Positions 33,541 through 41,343 of a stretch of 64,000 nucleotides of DNA are shown here, piece after piece. Below the pieces are notes generated by a model. It saw only the letters and a list, made by a program, of their open reading frames with translations, ran no database searches and had not been told where the DNA came from. Numbering within the stretch: position 1 is the first letter of the stretch; every line of letters begins with the position of its first letter. A program made the position numbers and the translations under genes. The stretch is from assembly GCA_038206985.1 (NCBI GenBank), contig JBBRAH010000002.1, forward strand, positions 1-64,000, written 5' to 3'. Source of the DNA: CAXMST01 sp038206985. GTDB lineage: Bacteria; Actinomycetota; Thermoleophilia; Solirubrobacterales; 70-9.

Positions 33541-33999
33541 TCACCGCGCGATGAGAGCCACCGCCATGACGGCGATGCCCTCACCCCGGCCAATCGCGCC
33601 CATACCCTCGTTCGTGGTCGCCTTGATCGAGACCGGACCTCCGACCGCGTCGCTGAGCGACGTCGCGATCGCGTCCCGATGCGGGCCCAGCTTGGGCTCC
33701 TCGCAGATGATCGTGACGTCGACGTTGACGGGCGCCGCGTCGATTATCCCGAGTACGGCGCGCAGTAGCTCGATCGAGTCGGCGTCCCGCCAGCGCTCGT
33801 CGTCCGGAGGGAAGTGCTCGCCGATATCGCCGGCGCCGGCTGCCCCGAGAAGGGCGTCGATCACCGCGTGGGTGACGACGTCGGCGTCGGAGTGACCGAG
33901 CAGGCCGCGCTCGAACGGCACCTCGACGCCGCCGAGGATCAGTGTCCGGTCCGCGCCAAATCGATGGCTGTCGTAGCCGATCCCGATCCGCTGACTCAT
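33541..33999 (-). CDS. ispF: 2-C-methyl-D-erythritol 2,4-cyclodiphosphate synthase
   Basis: Fifth enzyme of the MEP isoprenoid pathway, 152 residues. The metal-binding GYDSHRF (D and H) and LLGHSDADVVTHAVIDAL motifs, the GDIGEHFPPDD loop and the C-terminal TTNEGMGAIGRGEGIAV are intact. The ATG overlaps the PHP gene stop by 4 nt (ATGA). ispD is 3.2 kb away on the same strand, so the two MEP genes have been separated by the PHP-containing block and the secreted protein gene. Confidence 0.96.
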   Translation of the reverse strand: MSQRIGIGYDSHRFGADRTLILGGVEVPFERGLLGHSDADVVTHAVIDALLGAAGAGDIGEHFPPDDERWRDADSIELLRAVLGIIDAAPVNVDVTIICEEPKLGPHRDAIATSLSDAVGGPVSIKATTNEGMGAIGRGEGIAVMAVALIAR

Positions 34000-34823
34000 C
34001 CGACTGGCTCCATGCGCCGCCGGCGTCCCTCGAAGACCGCAATCTCGCTGACTCCGATCTCGTCGAGGAACTCCACGGCCTGATCGTATGCGTAGCCGAC
34101 CTGTTCGGGAACGTGAGCGTCGGAGGAGAGCGCGAACGGGATACCGGCGTCCGCGAGCATCTCCCCCAGCGCAGCCGACGGATACAGCTCGTTCGCCGGC
34201 TTGCGCAGCCCCGCGGTCGAGATCTCGACAGCCACGTCGGACTCGACCATGGCCTCGACGGCGGGCTCGTAGTAGTGACGGGGATCGCGGCTCGGTCCGG
34301 GCCGGCCGGCGCCCCAGACCTTGACGAGGTCCGGGTGGGCGAGGATGTCGAACAGGCCGCTGGAGGCGGCGGCGGCGAGCTGCTCGAAGTAGCGGCGCCA
34401 GACCCGGTCGGGGTCGCCGCGTTCGAGTTCCCATACGTCCCAACGCTCCTGATCGACTGCGGCCTCGCCGATGAAGTGCACCGAGCCGACGACATAGTCG
34501 AAGGGCCGTGCCTCGAGCAGCGTCGCGGTCCGGTCTTCGGCCCCCGCGACGAAGTCTGCTTCGATCCCCACCTTCAGGCCGGCACCCAGCAGGAACTCGC
34601 AGTACTCGTCGATGTCGTCGCGTGCCTCCTCGAGCCAGTACGGGTGGCGCCAGATGTCCAGCGCCGCGCTGAACCGGTGGATGTGCTCGGCGGCGCCGAG
34701 CTCGGTGACGCCCGCTTCGACGGCGGCGGTACGGTACGCGGCCACGTTGGCCTCCGTGAAATAGCGCTCCGGCGGCGTGCCCGATTCATCCGGGCGTAGG
34801 TGCAGGTGGTAGTCGGTCAGCAT
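33996..34823 (-). CDS. PHP-domain phosphatase (HisK-type histidinol-phosphatase family)
   Basis: 275 residues of the PHP metal-dependent phosphoesterase family. N-terminal YHLHLRPDE, AAEHIHRF, GIEADF, GSVHFIG, ILAHPDLVKVWG and SSDAHVPEQ place the metal-binding His, Asp and Glu residues in family order. Histidinol phosphate is the likely substrate by homology, but no other his gene is near. ATG chosen; a GTG 12 nt upstream would almost abut the -10 element. Confidence 0.88.
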   Translation of the reverse strand: MLTDYHLHLRPDESGTPPERYFTEANVAAYRTAAVEAGVTELGAAEHIHRFSAALDIWRHPYWLEEARDDIDEYCEFLLGAGLKVGIEADFVAGAEDRTATLLEARPFDYVVGSVHFIGEAAVDQERWDVWELERGDPDRVWRRYFEQLAAAASSGLFDILAHPDLVKVWGAGRPGPSRDPRHYYEPAVEAMVESDVAVEISTAGLRKPANELYPSAALGEMLADAGIPFALSSDAHVPEQVGYAYDQAVEFLDEIGVSEIAVFEGRRRRMEPVG

Positions 34824-34833
34824 TGCGGCAACC

Positions 34834-34844
34834 ACTAGGCTAGT
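34834..34844. promoter_or_regulatory. Palindromic bidirectional -10 element
   Basis: ACTAGGCTAGT reads TAGGCT on the plus strand, 6 nt before the small membrane protein ATG, and TAGCCT on the minus strand, 13 nt before the PHP phosphatase ATG. One palindrome can therefore serve both divergent genes. Confidence 0.5.
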
Positions 34845-34847
34845 TAC

Positions 34848-35003
34848 ATGACTTTGATCGGCAACCTCGCGATCCCGTTCGCGTGCTTCGCGTTGCTGGC
34901 CGCGCTGGCGGCTCTACTCGGGGCCGCCAACTTCGGTACAGCGCTCGGCGTCGGGCAGATCGGCTTCGCCGCGGCAGCGGTCTACGTACTGCTCAAACAC
35001 TGA
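34848..35003 (+). CDS. 51-residue membrane protein
   Basis: A short gene with two hydrophobic helices: FACFALLAALAALLGAA and GFAAAAVYVLLKH at the end. No family is recognised. Support for it being real: a -10 hexamer TAGGCT placed exactly 6 nt before the ATG, strongly membrane-like composition, and clean fit between the divergent PHP gene and the convergent secreted-protein gene. Confidence 0.6.
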   Translation: MTLIGNLAIPFACFALLAALAALLGAANFGTALGVGQIGFAAAAVYVLLKH

Positions 35004-35021
35004 GCCCACTCGCAAACCGGA

Positions 35022-37151
35022 TCAGCAGCGGCCCCTGCGCTCGCGCTTCGCCGTGCATTTGCGCACCCGCTTGAACTTCCAGCGCGCGGGGCTTGCGTCA
35101 GTGTTGCCCGCGACATCGGTGGCTCGCACCCGGAAGATGTGGCGTCCCACGGATACCTTCTGACGCTTCGAAGTGCGGCATATCTTCCAGGCGACCCTGT
35201 CGTAGCTGCACTCGAAGGCCGCCCCCTCCTCGTTGGCGGAGAACGCAAACAACGGATTCCTACTCTTCGTCTTGCGCGTCGGTCGCTGGTCGAGCGAGGT
35301 GATCGGCGCGGTCAGATCCTGGACCGTCCAACCGGCGGTCGCCGGTGGGCCCTCCTCAACGATGTTGCCGACCAGATCGGTGGCGCGTGCCGAGAATGAG
35401 TGGGCTCCGTTCGCGAGTGGCAGGATATGAGTGGGACTGTTACAAGGCTTGAAGGCTGCGCCGTCCACGCGGCACTCCACGTGCGGCGCCGGAGTCGAGA
35501 AGAAGACGTCGGCAGCGGCCTCGGCGACGGTTCCGCTCGGCGCGGAGGTGATCGTCGTCTGGGCCGGGGCGGTCAGCCCGTAGAGGTCCGCATCCCGGCC
35601 CTGTTGTCCGCGACTATCGGTCCAGACTGCCCGGAACACCCCCTCGGCAGAGGCGGCGCCCTGCCGATCGCCGTAGTCCGCGCCGGTGCTGAGAGGGCCT
35701 GCAAAGCGGCTGTCGGCATCGGTGATCGACGCCGGCATCGTCCAGTCGAAGCCACTGATGCCTACGTCCGGGGAACTCGCGTAGATCAGGAGCGTGCGCT
35801 GTCCAGCCGGGTCGGCGGCGGTTGAGTAGAAACTGGCCTCGACCGTTCCCGTGCTGGAATCGACGCTGATCGCCGGCAGAAAGTGGTCGTTGAGATCAAG
35901 ACTGCCGTCGAGGTCGGCGCTGAGACGCACGCCGGAGTTGGTCGCCGGCAAGTCACCCGGGCCGGTCCCGGCCGCAACGTAGGAGTCGAACGTCTTGTCG
36001 GTGCCCTCGGCCGTGCAGCGGGTCGGAGTGCCGGGATCGGGGTTGTCGCGAAGGTCGCTGTACGACACGTACACACTGAAGAGCGGAGCAGGCCCGACCT
36101 CGATGCTGGGAGATGGGTTCATCAACCCGCCGGGCGCGGCGATGATCGGGCAGAAGCGCGGCAGCGGATCGGGGCCACCGCCCTCGTCGTCGAAGGAGTC
36201 GAGGTCATCGACCGCCGCCTCCTCGTCCCAGGAGCCCTCGAGCGAGCAGTTCTCCTCCTCGGGCGCGGCGCGCTCGCAGCGGTTGATCTCCACGGCATTG
36301 TCGGTTCCGTAGTCCCACCAGACCGCGAACAGGTCACCGCCCGCGCCGATTGCAAGGTCCGGCATCGCGTAGGAGCCGGGAGAGGAGTTGATCCGCAGCG
36401 GTGTGCTCCAGTTGGAGCCGAGATCGCAGTCCGCAACCTCACCGCTGATGTCGCAACTGCTGACCACAACGCGGTCGCCATCCAGCGTAGTCTCGATCCA
36501 GGTTGCGGCGATGATGCCGTTGCCCACGGCCAGCGATGGTTTGGCGTTGGCGGTACTCGAGGGTTTGACCGGGAGGCCTGCGGAAGCCGATCGGAAGAGG
36601 GTGCTCCCGGCGGGAACCCTGTTGACGACGATCCGGCCGCTGCTGCCGCTGGTTGCCGCGGCGAGCCACAGGTTGCCCTCGGAATCACCCGCGGTGCTGG
36701 GATCGCAGCAGATGGCCAGGTTCGCGGTGCCGCCTGAGGGGACGCTGGTGAGCGTCGGTAGCGAGAGCTCGCCGATGGTTCCTGGGGCCAGGGCGTCGTC
36801 GGAGACGAATGCGAGCGGACCGGCGGACGTGTTCGTGGCGGTCAGAACACGACTGGGGTCGTCAGTTTCCACGGCGATCGTGGACCCGAACTCAGCGCCC
36901 AGCCTGCCACTCAGGTCATGGTTCACCTCACCCGCCGGGAGCCCGCGCTGCAGCTTCGGGGTGCCGGCACGCGCCGCCGGGGTCGCAGACTCAGCTCCAC
37001 GCCGATCCAGGCCACTCCCGGCTGAAGCACCGGAAGCCGCGATCGCGCCGAGGGCGAGCAGGGCGCAGAGCAGCGCAACGGGGCGCAGCGGGCCCGGACG
37101 CACGAAAGCGTCAGGGCCTCCCAAGGAAGGCTCTGGAATGCGAAAGCGCAT
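35022..37151 (-). CDS. Secreted beta-rich protein with sialidase-like repeats and Ig-like domains
   Basis: 709 residues, function unknown. A signal peptide (PVALLCALLALGAIAASGAS, about 26-45) is preceded by a Pro/Arg-rich start. Residues 75-530 look like a beta-propeller: repeated phrases of the type DPSTAGDSEGNLWLAAATS, AVGNGIIAATWIE, DLAIGAGGDLFAVWWDYG and VFRAVWTDSRG recall BNR/sialidase-like blades, though the Asp-box is not strict. Two Ig-like modules follow (PHVECRVDGAAFKPCNS and AAFECSYDRVAWKICRTS), the type used in extracellular adhesins. The C-terminus is basic and ends in Cys. A glutamic/aspartic-rich loop lies near residue 300. Confidence 0.8.
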   Translation of the reverse strand: MRFRIPEPSLGGPDAFVRPGPLRPVALLCALLALGAIAASGASAGSGLDRRGAESATPAARAGTPKLQRGLPAGEVNHDLSGRLGAEFGSTIAVETDDPSRVLTATNTSAGPLAFVSDDALAPGTIGELSLPTLTSVPSGGTANLAICCDPSTAGDSEGNLWLAAATSGSSGRIVVNRVPAGSTLFRSASAGLPVKPSSTANAKPSLAVGNGIIAATWIETTLDGDRVVVSSCDISGEVADCDLGSNWSTPLRINSSPGSYAMPDLAIGAGGDLFAVWWDYGTDNAVEINRCERAAPEEENCSLEGSWDEEAAVDDLDSFDDEGGGPDPLPRFCPIIAAPGGLMNPSPSIEVGPAPLFSVYVSYSDLRDNPDPGTPTRCTAEGTDKTFDSYVAAGTGPGDLPATNSGVRLSADLDGSLDLNDHFLPAISVDSSTGTVEASFYSTAADPAGQRTLLIYASSPDVGISGFDWTMPASITDADSRFAGPLSTGADYGDRQGAASAEGVFRAVWTDSRGQQGRDADLYGLTAPAQTTITSAPSGTVAEAAADVFFSTPAPHVECRVDGAAFKPCNSPTHILPLANGAHSFSARATDLVGNIVEEGPPATAGWTVQDLTAPITSLDQRPTRKTKSRNPLFAFSANEEGAAFECSYDRVAWKICRTSKRQKVSVGRHIFRVRATDVAGNTDASPARWKFKRVRKCTAKRERRGRC

Positions 37152-37162
37152 GGATCGTCAGG

Positions 37163-37906
37163 TTAAACCCGGTCACGGGCGGCAAGTAGCGCTTCGGCGG
37201 CCCGCAGGTCAGTCCCGGTCGTCACCTTGAAGTTCTGCGCCGGCGCAGGCTCGAGCAGGACGCGACCCCCCGCGCCCTCGATCAGCGCCGCCTCGTCGGT
37301 CGCCGCGGCCAGGCTTCCGTCCGCTTCCGCCCGATGCTGGACCTCCCGTAGGCGCTCGGCACGGAAGGCCTGAGGTGTTTGCGCCACCCACAGCAGCTCG
37401 CGGTCCTCAGTACCGGCAACGATCGGCGGGCCCGCAGCGTCGATGTCGGCGCGCCGCGTACCCGCCCGCTTGACGGTGTCGACGATCGGCGCCGCGGCAA
37501 TCACCGCGTCCGCCCCGGCCTCGTTCGCGAGCCGGCGGGCCACCGCATCGAAGAGGTCCGGCTCGACCAGGGGACGGGCCGCATCGTGCACGAGGACGAT
37601 CCCGGTTGAAACCGCGGCCAGCGCCGCTCGCACGGAATCAGCCCGGGTGAGGCCACCGGCGAGGACCGTGATCTCCGCCGAGGGCCCCTCCGCGGCCGCG
37701 ACCCGCCAGCACTCCGCCTCCCGCCCCGGCGGGGCGGTGATCACGATCGCACCGACAGTCTCGGCGGCCAGCGCCGCGCGCACCGACCAGGCGAGCAGGG
37801 GCCGGCCGGCCAGAGGCACAAAGGCCTTCGGGCCGCCGGCTCCGAGCCTCTCGCCGGAGCCGGCGGCCGCGATTACGGCCGTTGCGTGGGCGGGACCCAC
37901 GCCCAT
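37163..37906 (-). CDS. ispD: 2-C-methyl-D-erythritol 4-phosphate cytidylyltransferase
   Basis: Third enzyme of the MEP isoprenoid pathway, 247 residues. The nucleotide-binding AVIAAAGSGERLGAGGPKAFV contains the two essential basic residues (Arg and Lys), VHDAARPLVEPDL is the central motif, and QTPQAFRAERL and TDEAALIEGAGG follow. It lies 29 nt after carD, a pairing common across actinobacteria. Confidence 0.96.
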   Translation of the reverse strand: MGVGPAHATAVIAAAGSGERLGAGGPKAFVPLAGRPLLAWSVRAALAAETVGAIVITAPPGREAECWRVAAAEGPSAEITVLAGGLTRADSVRAALAAVSTGIVLVHDAARPLVEPDLFDAVARRLANEAGADAVIAAAPIVDTVKRAGTRRADIDAAGPPIVAGTEDRELLWVAQTPQAFRAERLREVQHRAEADGSLAAATDEAALIEGAGGRVLLEPAPAQNFKVTTGTDLRAAEALLAARDRV

Positions 37907-37935
37907 CGTTCAGGGTCGCGATCGACCGGCGTCGA

Positions 37936-38475
37936 TCAGGCCGGTGCCCCTGCCCCGAAGCGCTCGGTCAGCAGGCCGTTGAGGTACTCCTCTGCGCCCT
38001 CATCGTCCTTGTCGAGCGCGTACATGAACTCCGAGGCGAGGATCTTCTTCGCCCGGGTGTACATCTGCTTCTCGCCGGTCGAGAGCCCCTTCTCGATCTC
38101 ACGGATTGCCAGGTTGCGAACGACCTCCGCCAGCTCGAACACGTCGCCGGTCTTGATCTTCTCCCGGTTGTGCTTGAAACGGCGGTTCCAGTTCTTCGGC
38201 ATCTCAGAGACGTCATCGGTGAGAACGCCGACGACCTTCTTGACGTCGTTGGGCCCAATCACCCGGCGCAGGCCGGCCTGGCCCGCGTTGTCGCAGGGAA
38301 CCTGCACGGTCATGTTGTTGTGCAGAATCTTGATCGTCAGGTACTCCCGCGCCTCACCGAGGAGCTCCTTCGACTCCTTGGTGATGACCACGCCCGCCCC
38401 ATGATGGGGATAGACGACGTTGTCACCCACCTCGAAGTCGCAGCCCAGGTCTTCGAGCTCGAGATCGGTGTCCAT
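37936..38475 (-). CDS. carD: CarD-family transcriptional regulator
   Basis: RNA polymerase-binding protein that stabilises open complexes at rRNA and other promoters. The N-terminal RID (FEVGDNVVYPHHGAGVV, YLTIKILHNNMTVQVPCDNA) contacts the polymerase beta subunit; the C-terminal helical DNA-binding part contains PKNWNRRFKHNREKI, the Trp that inserts at the -10 edge. 179 residues from ATG. An excellent AAGGAGGA site lies 5 nt before an in-frame ATT 30 nt upstream, so translation may start there instead (189 residues); a GTG six nt upstream of the ATG is another option. Confidence 0.93.
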   Translation of the reverse strand: MDTDLELEDLGCDFEVGDNVVYPHHGAGVVITKESKELLGEAREYLTIKILHNNMTVQVPCDNAGQAGLRRVIGPNDVKKVVGVLTDDVSEMPKNWNRRFKHNREKIKTGDVFELAEVVRNLAIREIEKGLSTGEKQMYTRAKKILASEFMYALDKDDEGAEEYLNGLLTERFGAGAPA

Positions 38476-38510
38476 AGCCACATCGGCTTCAGCTAGCTCT
38501 GGAATCGTGT

Positions 38511-38518
38511 TCCTCCTT
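38511..38518 (-). promoter_or_regulatory. Strong Shine-Dalgarno site upstream of carD
   Basis: AAGGAGGA on the minus strand. The next codon at proper spacing in the carD frame is ATT; the first ATG is 35 nt away and the first GTG 29 nt away. This decides or questions the carD start. Confidence 0.6.
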
Positions 38519-38548
38519 AAATCGGACGGGCGCCCTTCCGAGCGCCCA

Positions 38549-39661
38549 TCACACCTGTGGATATCGATCGAAGAACTCGACCTCACGAAGGCGGTCGAGC
38601 CCTTCCCGGATGTCGGCGGCCCGGGCTTCCCCGACCCCCTCGATTCCGGTCAGTTCCGCTTCGGATGCCGCGAGTATCGCCTCGAGGCTCCCGAGCTCCT
38701 GGATGACCTTCTCCCCGACCAGCCGCGGCAATCGCGGAATCCGGCCCAGCGCGCGATAACCACGCGGCGAGACCGGCAGGTCGTGGGGATTGATCTTGCG
38801 ATCGTGGCCAAGCAACTCAGCCAGACGGCCGAGGTCCAGAAGATCCTGGTGCGGGGCGCGCGCGAGCGCCGCGAGGGTGTCGTCGAGGGCGATCTCGGAG
38901 GCGTCGATCGCGTAATCGCGAATCAGTGATGCACGGTCGGGCAGCACGCCAACCACGGTCTCCTCGAGCTGCATCTCGATCAGCCTGCCCTCCGCTCCGA
39001 GTTCGATGATGTAGCGCTCGACCTCGTATGAGGTGCGCAGCAGCAACTCGGCGCGCTGCAGCACGTTGAGGACATCGTGCAGGGTCGCTGCCCCGGCCAG
39101 CTCCAGCGATGTGAGCCGGTTGGTCACACTGTCGAGCCGCACCCGGTACTTCTCGAGCGTCGCGAGGCCCTGATTGGCCTTGCTGAGCACGGTCGGGATG
39201 TCCTGAAGGATGTACTTCATCCCCTCCAGATAGAGGGAGACGACCGCGCGGCGGGCCGAGATCGCGATCACCAGCGCCTTGGTCTGCTTGGAGACGCGCT
39301 CGGCGGTGCGATGCCTGGTGCCGGTCTCGCTCGAATGGATCGTCGGGTCCGGCATCAGCTGCACGTTGGCCCAGGAGATCCGGCTGCCCTCGGCGTCGAG
39401 GACAATGGCGCCGTCCATCTTTGCCACCTGGTAGAGCAGCTGCGGGCTGTACTCGACGTCGAGCTTGAGCCCGCCGGAGAAGAGGTAGGAGAGCTCGTCG
39501 GGGTCACCGATGACGATCAGCGCGCCGGTGGACGCGTGGATCACGTTGTCGACGCCCTCGCGAAGCCGGGTGCCCGGCGCGACCATGTCGAGCGCCTTCA
39601 GCATTCTCGGATCCTGACGTGCTTGAGGGTCTGTTTGTTCGTCCCAGGAAGCAGGCGTCAT
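38549..39661 (-). CDS. disA: Diadenylate cyclase DisA (DNA integrity scanning protein)
   Basis: Makes cyclic di-AMP from two ATP and scans DNA for branched structures; octameric. The DAC domain has the catalytic DGA motif in KMDGAIVLD and RHRTAERVSKQT for ATP binding; a helical linker leads to a C-terminal HhH DNA-binding domain (ELTGIEGVGEARAADIREGL). 370 residues. The start is ambiguous: ATG at 39670 follows CATAGT by only 2 nt, the listed ATG nine nt later fits a near-leaderless transcript better. Between radA and carD, all on the same strand. Confidence 0.95.
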   Translation of the reverse strand: MTPASWDEQTDPQARQDPRMLKALDMVAPGTRLREGVDNVIHASTGALIVIGDPDELSYLFSGGLKLDVEYSPQLLYQVAKMDGAIVLDAEGSRISWANVQLMPDPTIHSSETGTRHRTAERVSKQTKALVIAISARRAVVSLYLEGMKYILQDIPTVLSKANQGLATLEKYRVRLDSVTNRLTSLELAGAATLHDVLNVLQRAELLLRTSYEVERYIIELGAEGRLIEMQLEETVVGVLPDRASLIRDYAIDASEIALDDTLAALARAPHQDLLDLGRLAELLGHDRKINPHDLPVSPRGYRALGRIPRLPRLVGEKVIQELGSLEAILAASEAELTGIEGVGEARAADIREGLDRLREVEFFDRYPQV

Positions 39662-39776
39662 CAAGGTCATCCACTATGGCAGACCTCGGCAGAAATGCGC
39701 CGCTCGTGGAATCCCGAGTGGAAGGCTCGGATTGCGTTCTGTCAAGTCGGAACCGAGGCGTGCAACGCCTGATTCT

Positions 39777-41192
39777 TCAGGCTGCGTCTGCCAGATCCGG
39801 GCGAGACGCCCCGCCCGCGAGGTCGCGGGCGGCCTGCAACGCCTTGCGCAGACTGCGGTGCTCCTGAAGCCCCGCCAGTCGTTCGGTACCCGCCGGGCCG
39901 AGGACCGGATCGAGCCCGAACTTCCGGGCCTCGCCCACTCGCCGCTCGGGGTGACCCACGTGACGCAACTCGCCCGTCAGGCCGACCTCGCCGAAGCAGG
40001 CGAGCGGCCGGCCCTCGGCGTCCACCATCGACCGGCCGGCCTGGGCGCTGGCGATCGCCAGCGCGACGGCCAGGTCCGCCCCCGGCTCATCGACCCGCAC
40101 GCCGCCGGCAACGTTCACGAACACGTCGGCTCCCCCGACCTGAACTCCGCCGTGCCGGGACAGCACGGCGAGCACCATGGCCAGTCTGTTGCGATCGATC
40201 CCGTTCGCAATCCGGCGCGGCGGCACCACCTCGGTTGGAGCAACGAGCGCCTGCACCTCCACGAGCAAAGGCCGCGTCCCCTCCATCGAGCAGAGCACCA
40301 CCGACCCGGGCGCCGCCGTCGCCTCGCCGACGAAACGAGCGGAGGGGTCCTCGACCTCGACCAGGCCACCGGAGCGCATCTCGAAGACACCGACCTCGCT
40401 GGTCGCCCCGAAGCGATTCTTCAAAGCGCGCAGCGTCCGGTAGCTCCGCTCCCGCTCGCCCTCGAAGACGAGCACGCAGTCAACCAGGTGCTCGAGCACC
40501 CGGGGACCGGCGACCGAGCCCTCCTTGGTCACGTGCCCAACGAGGATCATGGCGGTGCCGGTGCGCTTGGCAACCTCCATCAAACCGTTGGCGGCCTCGC
40601 GCACCTGAGCCACGGACCCCGGCGCGCTCGTCAACTCTGAGGAGTGCATCGTCTGCACCGAATCGACGACGCAGACCTCCGGGGCCTCCGACTCGACCGC
40701 CGCGATCACCGAGCCGAGATCCGTCTCGGCGAGGGCGGGCACCGACAGTGCCCCCTCCCCCAGTCGCTCCGCTCGCATCCGTACCTGGGCGGCCGACTCC
40801 TCACCGGTCACGTAAAGCGTCCGCCGCCCGGCTGCCGTGAGGTTGCCCAGCGCCATCGCCGTGATCGTGCTCTTGCCGATCCCGGGCGCGCCGCCCAGAA
40901 GCACGAGCGAACCGGGCACCAGCCCGCCGCCGAGGACCCGGTCCATCTCCCCGATCCCGGTGAGCAGGCGGGCATCGACGGGCTGCTTGACGTCGCGCAG
41001 CGGCACCGACCGAGGCGCCCGTGCACGCCGCCCACCGCCGGAGCGCGAGCCCCCGCCCCCGGAGCTAGTCGCCGACTGGGTAACGACTTCCTCGAGGGTG
41101 TTCCACTCCCCACAGCCCGCGCACTGGCCCGACCACGAGAGCGCCTCGTGGCCGCACTGATTGCAGACGTGTCTTCTCCGGGCCTTGGCCAT
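39777..41192 (-). CDS. radA: DNA repair protein RadA
   Basis: RecA-like branch-migration ATPase for recombinational repair, 471 residues. An N-terminal C4 zinc finger (CNQCGHEALSWSGQCAGCGEW) lies at residues 11-31; Walker A is GGAPGIGKST; the RadA-specific KNRFG appears as ALKNRFGATSEVG; the C-terminal Lon-like domain has DLAVALAIASAQAG and GEVGLTGELRHV. The ATG at MAKARRRHV follows TAGGAT by 7 nt; a longer frame upstream runs through the intergenic repeat and has no homology. Confidence 0.96.
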   Translation of the reverse strand: MAKARRRHVCNQCGHEALSWSGQCAGCGEWNTLEEVVTQSATSSGGGGSRSGGGRRARAPRSVPLRDVKQPVDARLLTGIGEMDRVLGGGLVPGSLVLLGGAPGIGKSTITAMALGNLTAAGRRTLYVTGEESAAQVRMRAERLGEGALSVPALAETDLGSVIAAVESEAPEVCVVDSVQTMHSSELTSAPGSVAQVREAANGLMEVAKRTGTAMILVGHVTKEGSVAGPRVLEHLVDCVLVFEGERERSYRTLRALKNRFGATSEVGVFEMRSGGLVEVEDPSARFVGEATAAPGSVVLCSMEGTRPLLVEVQALVAPTEVVPPRRIANGIDRNRLAMVLAVLSRHGGVQVGGADVFVNVAGGVRVDEPGADLAVALAIASAQAGRSMVDAEGRPLACFGEVGLTGELRHVGHPERRVGEARKFGLDPVLGPAGTERLAGLQEHRSLRKALQAARDLAGGASRPDLADAA

Positions 41193-41199
41193 CTGTCTG

Positions 41200-41205
41200 A
41201 TCCTA
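41200..41205 (-). promoter_or_regulatory. Putative leaderless -10 hexamer for radA
   Basis: TAGGAT on the minus strand, 7 nt before the ATG. Confidence 0.45.
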
Positions 41206-41257
41206 GGTACCCCACCCGACGCCACCACGCCCCTTGATCCTGCCTCGGGACACAACG

Positions 41258-41306
41258 CACTCCCGGGACCGGCGCACGGAGCCGGGGCCTCGCCCCCGCC
41301 GCCCCA
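41258..41306. repeat. Interspersed intergenic repeat, copy 1
   Basis: The block CACTCCCGGGACCGGCG-CACGGAGCCGGGG with a following GC-rich arm matches copy 3 at 55729 except for single-base changes, and partly copy 2 near 49729. It lies between radA and the acyl-CoA dehydrogenase gene and can form CCGG-rich hairpins. Confidence 0.7.
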
Positions 41307-41343
41307 CGCCAACAAACCAGGCAGGCCATCCACGACCGCGCGA

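Noticed and set aside
37160..37165. TAACCT as a promoter for the secreted beta-rich protein
   Set aside because: It overlaps the ispD stop codon TAA on the same strand; the match may be accidental.
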